From the NCBI RefSeq assembly GCF_022095675.1, contig NZ_JAHYSG010000203.1, positions 1 through 10,424 on the forward strand: 10,424 nucleotides of DNA. Reading direction: 5' to 3'. The stretch is from Dactylosporangium sp. AC04546. Lineage in GTDB: Bacteria; Actinomycetota; Actinomycetes; Mycobacteriales; Micromonosporaceae. The notes beneath the pieces are model-generated. The model was not told the DNA's origin and did no database searches. It saw nothing but the letters and a program-made list of their open reading frames with translations. Below are positions 1 through 9,171 of this stretch, piece after piece; positions within the stretch are counted from its first letter, which is position 1; every line of letters begins with the position of its first letter. The position numbers were made by a program, and so were the translations under genes.

Positions 1-2519
<2,519 letters not shown>

Positions 2520-2524
2520 ACGTT

Positions 2525-2529
2525 GGAGG
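2525..2529 (+). promoter_or_regulatory. Ribosome binding site GGAGG that selects the TTG start at 2538
   Basis: GGAGG lies 8 nt before the TTG at 2538. The upstream in-frame TTG at 2523 overlaps this motif and has no Shine-Dalgarno sequence of its own. This places the regulator start at 2538. Confidence 0.7.
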
Positions 2530-2537
2530 TTTCCCAG

Positions 2538-3116
2538 TTGACCGGACCGGACCGACCGGCCAAGGTGCTGCTCGTCGACGACCGCCGGGACAACCTGCTC
2601 GCCTTGGAGGCGATCCTGCAGGGCCTGCCGGTCCAGACGGTGGCCGCCGAAAGCGGCGAGGAGGCGCTGAAGCACCTTCTGGTCGACGACTTCGCACTGA
2701 TCCTGCTGGACGCCCAGATGCCGACCATGGACGGCTTCGAGACGGCCCGCCACATCAAACGCCGCGAGCGCACCCGCCACGTCCCGATCATCTTCCTGAC
2801 CGCCGCGGACCGCGACTCCCATCTGGCTCTGCGCGGCTACGCGGCCGGCGCCGTCGACTACCTGACGAAGCCCTTCGACCCGTGGGTCCTCCGCGCGAAG
2901 GTCTCGGTCTTCGTGGAGCTCTGGACGATGACCCAGAACCTGGCCGCCCAGTCGGAGCAGGTCCGCGTCCGCGAGACCGAGCTCCGCGCGACGGGCGTGG
3001 CGGTCGACGAGGCCACCGCCCTGCTCAAGGCGGCCCTGGCCGCCGACGGCGAGCTGGGCCGCGAACAGGTCGAGAAGGCCATGGCCGTGCTGGCCAAGTC
3101 CCGGCCCCGTTTCTAG
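2538..3116 (+). CDS. Single-domain response regulator (CheY-like receiver with helical C-terminal tail)
   Basis: The protein is 192 residues from TTG 2538. Residues about 9-125 form a receiver: acidic pair in VLLVDD, phospho-acceptor D58 in LLLDAQMP, Thr in IFLTAA, and conserved K111 in LTKPFD. The remaining 70 residues are Ala/Glu/Arg-rich and predicted helical (QNLAAQSEQVRVRETELRA), a possible coiled coil, with no DNA-binding or enzymatic output domain. It follows the hybrid kinase by 18 bp, so co-transcription is very likely and it is the probable phosphate acceptor or a modulator of that kinase. Inference: output is by protein-protein contact. An alternative TTG at 2523 would add five residues. 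The stop TAG overlaps the stop of the convergent neighbouring gene. Confidence 0.9.
   Translation: MTGPDRPAKVLLVDDRRDNLLALEAILQGLPVQTVAAESGEEALKHLLVDDFALILLDAQMPTMDGFETARHIKRRERTRHVPIIFLTAADRDSHLALRGYAAGAVDYLTKPFDPWVLRAKVSVFVELWTMTQNLAAQSEQVRVRETELRATGVAVDEATALLKAALAADGELGREQVEKAMAVLAKSRPRF
3113..3116. other. Palindromic CTAG serving as overlapping stop codons of two convergent genes
   Basis: On the + strand TAG at 3114-3116 ends the response regulator. On the - strand TAG (complement of 3113-3115) ends the PH-like protein gene. There is no intergenic space at all, and hence no room for an intergenic terminator; transcripts from both trains must end inside the opposing gene or overlap. Confidence 0.9.
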
Positions 3117-3595
3117 CGGTCGATGCCGAGGGCGCGGATGCGGTCCAGATCCTCGGCGACGGCCGACGGGTGGGTGTTCAGGTCGTACATGCTGAAGAGG
3201 TGCAGCGTGTCGCCCGTGTCGATCTCCAGGAGCTCCGAGCGCAGGCCCGCCCTCGATCGGGTGTCCACCCTGATGCGCTCCACCTCGGGCCAGGTCAGCC
3301 GACGGTGACCGGCGTAGCCCGTCACCACCGTCAGGCCCTCCGGGTCGGCCGCCAGGCGGACCGGGGCCAGCAGGTCACGCAGGGCGTATCCGGCCGCGAC
3401 CAGGGCCGCCACCACCGCCGCCGTCAGGACCCGGCGGTCGTCCGCGAAGAACACCGCCGCGATCACCAGCAGCACCGTCACCCCGCACTTCAAGCCCACG
3501 AAGCCCGGCGACACCCGCCACTGTGCGCTGGTCGGCGCCGGTGACGGCGGTTCGGACCAGGCCCCGCTGCGCATCTCCATCGGCACAGCATGCAC
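3113..3595 (-). CDS. Small membrane protein with bacterial PH-like domain (bPH_6 type)
   Basis: The protein is up to 160 residues: a short Pro/Ser-rich N-terminus, two hydrophobic segments (about residues 31-50 and 54-72) forming a hairpin, then a cytosolic-type domain at 76-155. That domain carries the pattern ADPEGLTVV, RRLTWPEVERIRVD and a C-terminal helix AVAEDLDRIRAL. This hairpin-plus-beta-domain layout fits actinobacterial membrane PH-domain proteins of the PF10756/bPH_6 class, whose role is mostly unknown. The start is uncertain: GTG 3595 is the longest, with GTG 3586, ATG 3580 and ATG 3574 also in frame, none with a convincing Shine-Dalgarno. A GGAGG overlaps the stop of the preceding gene (about 3631-3635), too far away for direct use. 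It is the last gene of the exporter train, 39 bp after the DUF5666-like gene if the longest start is used. A link to the exporter is suggested by position only. Confidence 0.75.
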   Translation of the reverse strand: MHAVPMEMRSGAWSEPPSPAPTSAQWRVSPGFVGLKCGVTVLLVIAAVFFADDRRVLTAAVVAALVAAGYALRDLLAPVRLAADPEGLTVVTGYAGHRRLTWPEVERIRVDTRSRAGLRSELLEIDTGDTLHLFSMYDLNTHPSAVAEDLDRIRALGIDR

Positions 3596-3634
3596 CGCGG
3601 CCGAACCGGGTGACGCACCGGGCGATGCCGCCTC

Positions 3635-4237
3635 CTACTTCGTCTTCGTGATGGAGGTGGCGGTCACCGTACCGTCGGCGTTCTGGCCCTGGACCGTCAC
3701 GGTCGAGCCGGCGGTGATGTCCTTCAGCGCGCCCGGGGTCGCGACCGTCGTCTGGCCGTTCGTCTTGACGATGACCGTGTTGCCGTCGGAGGTCTCGATG
3801 TACACCGTCGTGCCGTCGACCAGCTTCACCGTGCCGGTGATGCCGCTGCTGCGGCTCTGCTGGCCCTGCTGCCCGGTGCCGCCGCCGCCCTGACCCGGGA
3901 AGCCGCCGCCGTTGCGGGCGAAAGCGCTCGCGAGCGCGGCCGGGTTGGCGCCACCGGCCGGGCCGGTCGCCGCCGGGGCCTCGCCGTAGCTCTTCTGGAC
4001 CTGGGCGCCGGCCACGAAGCCGACGACCAGGAGGGCGAGCCCGGCCAGGACCACCGTGGCGCGGTTGGCCAGGCGGCGCGGGCCGGCCTTGGCGACCCGG
4101 GCGTTGAGGTCGTCGTCGATCGGCTCCGCGAGCAGATCGTCCGTCACCGGCTCCAACACCTCGGTGTCGTCACCAGAGGCGCCGGACGAGACGCCAGCGG
4201 CAGGCGGACGGCGGAAGGGCGAAGCGGCGTGGCTCAC
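3635..4237 (-). CDS. Single-pass membrane protein with DUF5666-like extracytoplasmic domain
   Basis: From GTG 4237 the protein has 200 residues. Residues 1-57 are a hydrophilic acidic cytoplasmic tail (TDDLLAEPIDDDLNARV). Residues 58-80 form one transmembrane segment (TVVLAGLALLVVGFVAGAQV). Residues 85-130 are a Gly/Ala/Gln-rich linker. Residues 132-198 are a beta-rich module with GITGTVKLVDGTTVYIET, DGNTVIVKTN and TVTVQGQNADGTVTATSI, the alternating pattern of DUF5666-like domains. I chose GTG 4237 because GAGGAG lies 6 nt upstream; a longer frame to 4285 begins inside a hairpin and lacks such a site. The gene is 105 bp downstream of the permease, in the same direction, with a strong hairpin between. 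Function is unknown. Inference: an outward-facing accessory factor of the exporter; its Gly-rich, Thr/Val beta character resembles the adaptor proteins in the same train. Confidence 0.8.
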   Translation of the reverse strand: MSHAASPFRRPPAAGVSSGASGDDTEVLEPVTDDLLAEPIDDDLNARVAKAGPRRLANRATVVLAGLALLVVGFVAGAQVQKSYGEAPAATGPAGGANPAALASAFARNGGGFPGQGGGGTGQQGQQSRSSGITGTVKLVDGTTVYIETSDGNTVIVKTNGQTTVATPGALKDITAGSTVTVQGQNADGTVTATSITKTK

Positions 4238-4243
4238 GGATTG

Positions 4244-4249
4244 CTCCTC
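4244..4249 (-). promoter_or_regulatory. Ribosome binding site GAGGAG for the DUF5666-like gene
   Basis: On the - strand GAGGAG is followed by six bases and GTG at 4237. It is the strongest Shine-Dalgarno match near this gene and decides its start. Confidence 0.7.
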
Positions 4250-4274
4250 GTCGACGGCCGTGCGGGTTGGACCT

Positions 4275-4313
4275 GGTTGCGGCACCGCTGGGGGGAGGGA
4301 TGATGCCGCAACC
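4275..4313 (-). terminator. Perfect 10-bp stem hairpin between permease and DUF5666-like gene (attenuator, processing site or operator)
   Basis: GGTTGCGGCA at 4275-4284 and its exact complement TGCCGCAACC at 4304-4313 enclose a 19-base loop that is G-rich on the + strand and C-rich on the - strand. On the - transcript the flanks add two more G-C pairs beyond one mismatch. No U-tract follows on the - strand, so a classical intrinsic terminator is not shown. An attenuator, an RNA-processing or stabilising structure, or a dyad operator are all possible. It sits in the only sizeable non-coding gap (4238-4342) in the transporter half of the train. Confidence 0.55.
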
Positions 4314-4342
4314 GGGACCGGCCGGCACGGAGGATGGAACGG

Positions 4343-5556
4343 TCACTCATAGCGGAGCGCCTCGATCGGGCGCAGGCCCGCGGCCCGGCTCGCCGGGTAG
4401 CTGCCGAAGAACAGCCCGATGGCCACCGAGAAGCCCAGGGCCAGGAACACCGAGCTCGGCACGATGATCGGCTTGATGTTGACGATCGTGAACTGGCTGC
4501 CGACCACGGCAGCCGCCACCCCGAGCAGCCCGCCGAGCAGGCTCAGCACGGTCGCCTCGACCAGGAACTGGGTCAGGATCGTGCGCTTCGGCGCGCCCAG
4601 CGCCTTGCGGATGCCGATCTCCCGGGTCCGCTCGGTGACGGTCACCATCATGATGTTGGTGATGCCGATCCCGCCGACCAGCAGGCTGATGCCGGCGACG
4701 GCGCCGAGCAGCAGCGTGAACGTCTCGGCGGTGTCGGCCCGGGTCTCGAGCAGCTGCGACTGGTTGAGGATGCGGTACGCCGTCGTCGTCGAGCCGCTGG
4801 CGACGTTGAGCTTCTCGTTGAGGATGGCGGTGATCTCGGCCTGGGCGTCGGAGACCGAGTCCGGCGAGGTCGCCTGGATGAGCAGCTGGTTGAGCGAGCC
4901 GTACCCGGTCAGCGACTCCTGCACCGCGCTCACCGGCGCCATGGCCACGTCGTTCGGGTCCGAGAAGCCGGAGCCGCCCTTCTCGGCGAGCACGCCGACG
5001 ACCGTGAACAGCTTGCCCGACACGGTGATCTGCTTCGAGAGCGGATCGACCCGGCCGAACAGCTCCTCGGCGACGGTCGAGCCGATGACCACGACCTTGC
5101 GGGACTCCTTGACGTCGTCGTCGGTGAACAGCGCGCCCTTGGCGAGCTTGAAGTTCGACGCGCCGACGTAGCCGGGGTACGTGCCGACGAACTGCGTGAT
5201 CGTGTGGTCGGTGCCCTCGTAGGTCGCGGTCTGCGAGCCGCTGACGACCGGCGAGACGCTCTGGACGTGCGGTGCCTCGTCCTGGTTGGACAGGGCCGGC
5301 ACCAGGTCCAGGCTCAGCGCGGTGTTCTGGGTCGACGCCGCGCCGCGGGCCCCGCCGCCGCCGCCGGCGGTGACGGTCAGCGTGTTGGTACCGAGCGCCT
5401 CGATCTGGTTCTGCACCGCCTGCGCCGACCCGTTGCCGACCGCGACGAGCAGGATGACGGCGGCGACGCCGATCAGGATGCCCAGGACGGTGAGGCTGGA
5501 GCGCAGCTTGTTCGCGGTGATCGCGCGCAGCGCGAACCGGATGGTCTCGAAGATGT

Positions 5557-5560
<4 letters not shown>
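4343..5560 (-). CDS. ABC transporter permease, MacB/FtsX family
   Basis: The protein is 405 residues with the MacB-type order: a short cytoplasmic N-terminus (IFETIRFALRAITANKLRS), TM1 at about 20-42, a large extracytoplasmic MacB_PCD-like domain at about 45-275, and three C-terminal helices of the FtsX domain. The last includes the conserved ERTREIGIRKALGA loop after TM2 and the C-terminal SYPASRAAGLRPIEALRYE. E. coli MacB fuses ATPase and permease; here they are separate, as is common in Gram-positive bacteria. The GTG start overlaps the ATPase stop as GTGA (5557-5560), implying translational coupling. Family knowledge: such permeases act as mechanotransmission exporters for peptides, lipids, lipoproteins or antibiotics with an adaptor protein. 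The substrate cannot be read from the sequence. A Gly-rich stretch (AGGGGGARGAAS) lies early in the external domain. Confidence 0.95.
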
Positions 5561-6239
<679 letters not shown>

Positions 6240-6243
<4 letters not shown>

Positions 6244-6329
6244 GCGACCTCCGCTCCGCTCCGGCCGCACGAGCTGCATACCGCGCTCATGATGAGCGGC
6301 CTCCTCCGCTTCGCTACGGCACCGCTCAT
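6240..6329 (-). CDS. Candidate 29-residue small ORF filling the adaptor/ATPase junction
   Basis: An ATG at 6329, one base after the adaptor stop, opens a frame that runs to TGA at 6240-6242, overlapping the ATPase ATG as ATGA. The product would read MSGAVAKRRRPLIMSAVC followed by SSCGRSGAEVA: a basic patch, then a Cys-x-x-Cys pair. An internal in-frame ATG at 6290 (16 residues) has GGAGGAGG 9 nt upstream. Third codon positions are mostly G or C (24 of 29), weakly consistent with coding. It could be a leader peptide coupling adaptor and ATPase translation, or chance in GC-rich leader DNA. I recognise no family. Confidence 0.3.
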
Positions 6330-6330
6330 G

Positions 6331-7542
6331 TCAGTTGCCCCGCCCGCCGCCGGTGAAGCCGCCGCCACCGCCGGGGAGCTGGCCCCCGCCGGGGAACTGG
6401 CCGCCGCCCGGGAACTGCTGCTGGTTGTTGGTGCCGGTGGTCGAGTTCGTCGTGGTCGTGGTGATCACGACCTGCTCACCGGCGTTGATGCCGGACTTGA
6501 TCTCGACGAAGCCGCCGCCGGTGATGCCGACCTCGACCTGTCGCTCCTCGGTCTGGCCGTTGACCTCGACCGTGACCGTGCGCTGGCCGCCGGCCGTGCG
6601 CAGCGCCGTGCTCGGGATCCGCACCACGTTCTGCGACTCGGCGACGGTGACGACGGCCGAGGTGCTCTGCCCCAGCCGTACCCCTTCCGGCAGCGTGTCG
6701 AGCGTGATCACGACCGCATAGGAGTTCACGTTGTTGCTGGTCGTGGCCGTGGGCGAGATCGTCGTGACCTTGCCCGTGGCCCGGGTGCCGGACAGCGCGC
6801 TCCAGGTCACGTTGGCGACCTGGCCGGCCTTGAGCTTGGTCGCGTCGGCCTCGGCGAAGCTCGCGTTGATCTGGAGCTTGGTCAGGTCGGCGATGGTGAC
6901 GAAGCCCGACGAGGACGACGAGGAGGAGGACGAGGAGGTCGAGTTCCCGCCGCCGCCCGACGACGACCCGCCGGAGGAGGAGCCGACCGCGCCGTTGACC
7001 GCCGTGATCGTGCCGGCGATCGGCGCGGTCAGCACCGTGCCGTTCAGCGTCTGCTGGGCGGACGTCACGTTGGCCTGCGCGGTCGCGACCTGCGCCTCGG
7101 CCGAGGCGATCGTCGCGTCGTCGGCGTTGTTGTCCTCGGCCCGGGTCAGCGCCGCCTTGGCGGCGGTGAGGTTGGCCTTCGCGGTGTCGAGCGACGCCTG
7201 CGCCGAGGTCGGGTCGACCTTCGCGAGCGTCTGGCCCTTGGTGACCACGTCGCCGACCTTGACGTCCACCTCGGTCACCGTGCCGGAGGTGGTGAAGGTC
7301 GCGTTCGCCGTCGAGGCGCTCGCGACCGAGCCGGACGCCGTCACGGTCTGCGAGACCGTGCCCTGCGTCGCCGCCACCAGCCGGGTGCGGGTGGTGCTCT
7401 GGGACGCCTCGGCGGTCGCCGGGCCGTTGACGATCTGGTAGGCCCACAGCGCGCCGCCGACGGTCACGACCGCCAGCGCGGCGTTGATCAGGGTCACGGA
7501 GTTCAACCGTGGTCGGCGAAGCGACGGCAGCGACAAACGCAT
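6331..7542 (-). CDS. Membrane fusion (periplasmic adaptor-like) protein, HlyD/MacA family
   Basis: The protein is 403 residues. A signal-anchor TM lies at about 17-36 after a basic N-terminus. The first lipoyl half is near 85-112 (SGTVTEVDVKVGDVVTKGQ), a helical hairpin at about 115-168 (ASLDTAKANLTAAKAALTRA) is short for the family, and the second lipoyl half begins near 169 (TVLTAPIAGTITAVNGAVG). A 27-residue Ser/Gly run (187-213) is inserted there, followed by a beta-barrel domain (ADLTKLQINASFAEADATKL), a membrane-proximal domain to about 362, and a Thr/Gln/Gly tail with QFPGGG repeats. It should link the FtsX-type permease to the outer face of the membrane; the organism type suggests no TolC partner. 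ATG 7542 has no Shine-Dalgarno and sits 36 bp after the kinase stop; a leaderless start from a promoter in 7543-7609 would explain this. GTG at codon 16 is a weaker alternative. Confidence 0.93.
   Translation of the reverse strand: MRLSLPSLRRPRLNSVTLINAALAVVTVGGALWAYQIVNGPATAEASQSTTRTRLVAATQGTVSQTVTASGSVASASTANATFTTSGTVTEVDVKVGDVVTKGQTLAKVDPTSAQASLDTAKANLTAAKAALTRAEDNNADDATIASAEAQVATAQANVTSAQQTLNGTVLTAPIAGTITAVNGAVGSSSGGSSSGGGGNSTSSSSSSSSSSGFVTIADLTKLQINASFAEADATKLKAGQVANVTWSALSGTRATGKVTTISPTATTSNNVNSYAVVITLDTLPEGVRLGQSTSAVVTVAESQNVVRIPSTALRTAGGQRTVTVEVNGQTEERQVEVGITGGGFVEIKSGINAGEQVVITTTTTNSTTGTNNQQQFPGGGQFPGGGQLPGGGGGFTGGGRGN
6364..6417 (-). repeat. Three tandem 18-bp units encoding QFPGGG, QFPGGG, QLPGGG
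   Basis: Residues 376-393 of the adaptor consist of three hexapeptides, followed by further glycines to the C-terminus. Glycine uses mixed GGC/GGG/GGT codons. The tail is probably flexible and exposed. Such low-complexity repeats can vary in length between strains. Confidence 0.75.
6904..6984 (-). repeat. Low-complexity Ser/Gly-coding tract inside the adaptor lipoyl domain
   Basis: Twenty-seven consecutive codons encode only Gly, Ser, one Asn and one Thr, including ten serines in a row (TCC and TCG mixed). The second adaptor in this window has only a few residues at the equivalent position (VSGTVGSAAGSNVITLAG), so this looks like an insertion in a surface loop between the lipoyl and beta-barrel regions. 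It is in frame. Confidence 0.85.
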
Positions 7543-7609
7543 GAGGGGAATCGTGGTGCGGTTCGCTCGGAGCGACCCTCAGCGAACCTCGGAGTTGCCT
7601 CGGAATCCG
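7543..7609 (-). promoter_or_regulatory. Putative response-regulator operator and leaderless promoter for the adaptor-ATPase-permease genes
   Basis: Written on the + strand, CTC(G/A)G repeats begin at 7566, 7578, 7588 and 7599, spaced 12, 10 and 11 bp. The best pair is AGCGACCCTC/AGCGAACCTC at 7571-7590, differing at one base. Tandem direct repeats with about one helical turn spacing are typical binding sites of OmpR-family regulators, and one is encoded just upstream. On the - strand CACGAT (7550-7555) could be a weak TANNNT-like -10 element ending 7 nt before the ATG at 7542, which lacks a Shine-Dalgarno. The repeats partly overlap the kinase C-terminal codons. Inference only; no obvious -35 box is seen. 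Confidence 0.4.
7560..7588 (-). other. Inverted repeat at the kinase/adaptor junction (8-bp arms, 13-base loop)
   Basis: GGTTCGCT at 7560-7567 and its exact complement AGCGAACC at 7581-7588 flank 13 bases and include the kinase stop codon. No U-run follows on the - strand, so it is not a clear terminator. It overlaps the direct-repeat array described for 7543-7609 and may be a by-product of it. Confidence 0.4.
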
Positions 7610-9171
7610 GCTTCCAGAATGTCCGGATCCTCGAACGGCTCCGGCTCGTCGAGCGCGGGCAGCAGCACCCGGAACCGGGCCCCCTCGCCCGGCGCGGTCC
7701 ACAGCTCGACGCGCCCGCCGTGCGCCTGCACGATGGCGGCGACGATCGCCAGGCCGAGCCCGGCGCCGCCGTGCCGGCGGGAGCGCGAGCCCTCCGCGCG
7801 GTACAACCGCTCGAACACGCGCGAAGCGTCCTCCGGGCGCATGCCCGGACCGGTGTCGGCCACCTCGATGGCGGCCAGCGGCCCACCCGGTGAGGCCCCC
7901 ACGGCGGCGGTCGGCGGGGTGCCCGCGGGCGTCGGGCGGCCGACCCGCACGACGACCTCCGTGTCCTCCGGGGTGTGCTGGAGCGCGTTGCTGACCAGGT
8001 TGGCGACCACCTGCCGGATGCGCGTCTCGTCGGCGTCGACGGTCACCGGCTCGAACGTCACCGATCGGTCGTCGATCGTGGAGAGCTGCACGAACCGGGT
8101 CGGCACCCGCACGTGCGCGTCGCGGACCGCGTCCGCGGCCACCGCGAGCAGGTCGACCGGGTGCCGCTGCAGTGGGCGCTCCTCGTCGAGGCGCGCGAGG
8201 GTCAGCAGGTCGTTGACGAGCAGGCGCATCCGGCTCACCTCGGCCTCGATGCACTCCATCGCCTCGTCGAGGGCCGGGCCGGGCGGCGCGCCGCCCCTTC
8301 GGTACAACTCGGCGAAACCCTGCACGGAGGTGAGCGGGGTCCGCAGCTCGTGGGCCGCGTCGGCGAGGAACTGCCGCAGGCGCCGCTCCGACGCGGCGCT
8401 CTCGCCCACCGCCTCCTCGATGCGCCCGAGCATGGTGTTGAGCGCGGTGCCGAGGCGGCCCGACTCGGTGTGCGGGTCGGCGTCCACCACGCGGCTGGAG
8501 AGGTTGCCGTCGGCGATCTCGACGGCGGTCTCCTCCATGCGGGTCAGCGGGCTCAGCCCGACCCGCACGAGCGTGGCGGTGGCGAACCCGACGAGCAGCA
8601 GCAGCGCGAGGCTCACCGGCGTGGTGAACAGCAGCATCTGCTCACGGGTGTCGTAGACCTCGGCGAGCGAGACCGCGCGGGCGCCGTACTCCTCCCGGCC
8701 GTTGAAGTTGGCCCGGAAGACGAAGACCCGCCAGTCGGCCGTCGGCCCGGTGACGGTGAACGGCGTGTGCTCCTCCGCCCGCTGCGGGATCGAGCCGAAC
8801 AGCGCCGGGTCGAGCAGCACCGGGTCGGGGTTCGTCACCTTGCCGTTGCTGTCGAAGCCGTAGATCTGGAACGCCGGGCCGGGCGAGAACTCGCCGCGGT
8901 TGCCCTCGCGCCGCTGGCCATAGCCGGCGCCCGGGCTGACCGAGGGCCCGGGCGACGGGAACCCCAGCCCCGGAAAGGGGTTGGCCGAGGCGTTGGGGCG
9001 TGGAACGGGGCCCCGCAGGCCGCCTTCGAGCGACTCGTCGACCCGTTTCATCAGGTACCAGTTGAGCAGCCCGACCCCGATCGCATTGGCCGCGATCAGC
9101 GCCACGCCGGCGAGCGTCACGACGGACACGACGATGCGGGTCCGGACGGTCCAGTGCCGCCAGCGTTTCAT
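7579..9171 (-). CDS. Membrane sensor histidine kinase (HAMP-HisKA-HATPase)
   Basis: From ATG 9171 the protein has 530 residues. TM1 is at about 13-37, an extracytoplasmic sensor region at 38-178 with a Pro/Gly/Ser-rich part (55-100), TM2 at about 179-203, and HAMP at about 204-256. HisKA carries H274 in DAAHELRTPL. The HATPase has N395 (VVANLVSNALQHT), DTGPGM, the F box (VFERLYR) and GGAGLGLAIV. A 20-residue Pro/Ala/Gly insertion (412-431) interrupts the ATPase domain before the G1 box. The start is set by the ATGA overlap with the regulator stop (9168-9171) and a GAAGG 3 nt upstream; a longer frame to 9243 runs inside the regulator gene. It is the likely partner of the upstream OmpR-type regulator. 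The stimulus is unknown; by context it may be an envelope stress or an exporter substrate. Confidence 0.95.
   Translation of the reverse strand: MKRWRHWTVRTRIVVSVVTLAGVALIAANAIGVGLLNWYLMKRVDESLEGGLRGPVPRPNASANPFPGLGFPSPGPSVSPGAGYGQRREGNRGEFSPGPAFQIYGFDSNGKVTNPDPVLLDPALFGSIPQRAEEHTPFTVTGPTADWRVFVFRANFNGREEYGARAVSLAEVYDTREQMLLFTTPVSLALLLLVGFATATLVRVGLSPLTRMEETAVEIADGNLSSRVVDADPHTESGRLGTALNTMLGRIEEAVGESAASERRLRQFLADAAHELRTPLTSVQGFAELYRRGGAPPGPALDEAMECIEAEVSRMRLLVNDLLTLARLDEERPLQRHPVDLLAVAADAVRDAHVRVPTRFVQLSTIDDRSVTFEPVTVDADETRIRQVVANLVSNALQHTPEDTEVVVRVGRPTPAGTPPTAAVGASPGGPLAAIEVADTGPGMRPEDASRVFERLYRAEGSRSRRHGGAGLGLAIVAAIVQAHGGRVELWTAPGEGARFRVLLPALDEPEPFEDPDILEAGFRGNSEVR

Noticed and set aside
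3626..3640. GGAGG overlapping the DUF5666-like gene stop as the binding site of the PH-like gene
   Set aside because: The first in-frame start (GTG 3595) is over 30 nt away and no in-frame ATG, GTG or TTG lies closer, so direct use is unlikely.
4238..4285. Longer N-terminus of the DUF5666-like protein from 4285
   Set aside because: The GTG at 4237 has a strong GAGGAG at good spacing; the 4285 start falls within the hairpin and has none.
4290..4299. G-run in the hairpin loop as a G-quadruplex
   Set aside because: Only two close G tracts are present, so four tracts for an intramolecular quadruplex are not available.
6476..8254. 592-codon - strand frame overlapping adaptor and kinase
   Set aside because: It is in a shifted frame relative to both real genes, very Arg/Gly/Pro-rich, without domain motifs.
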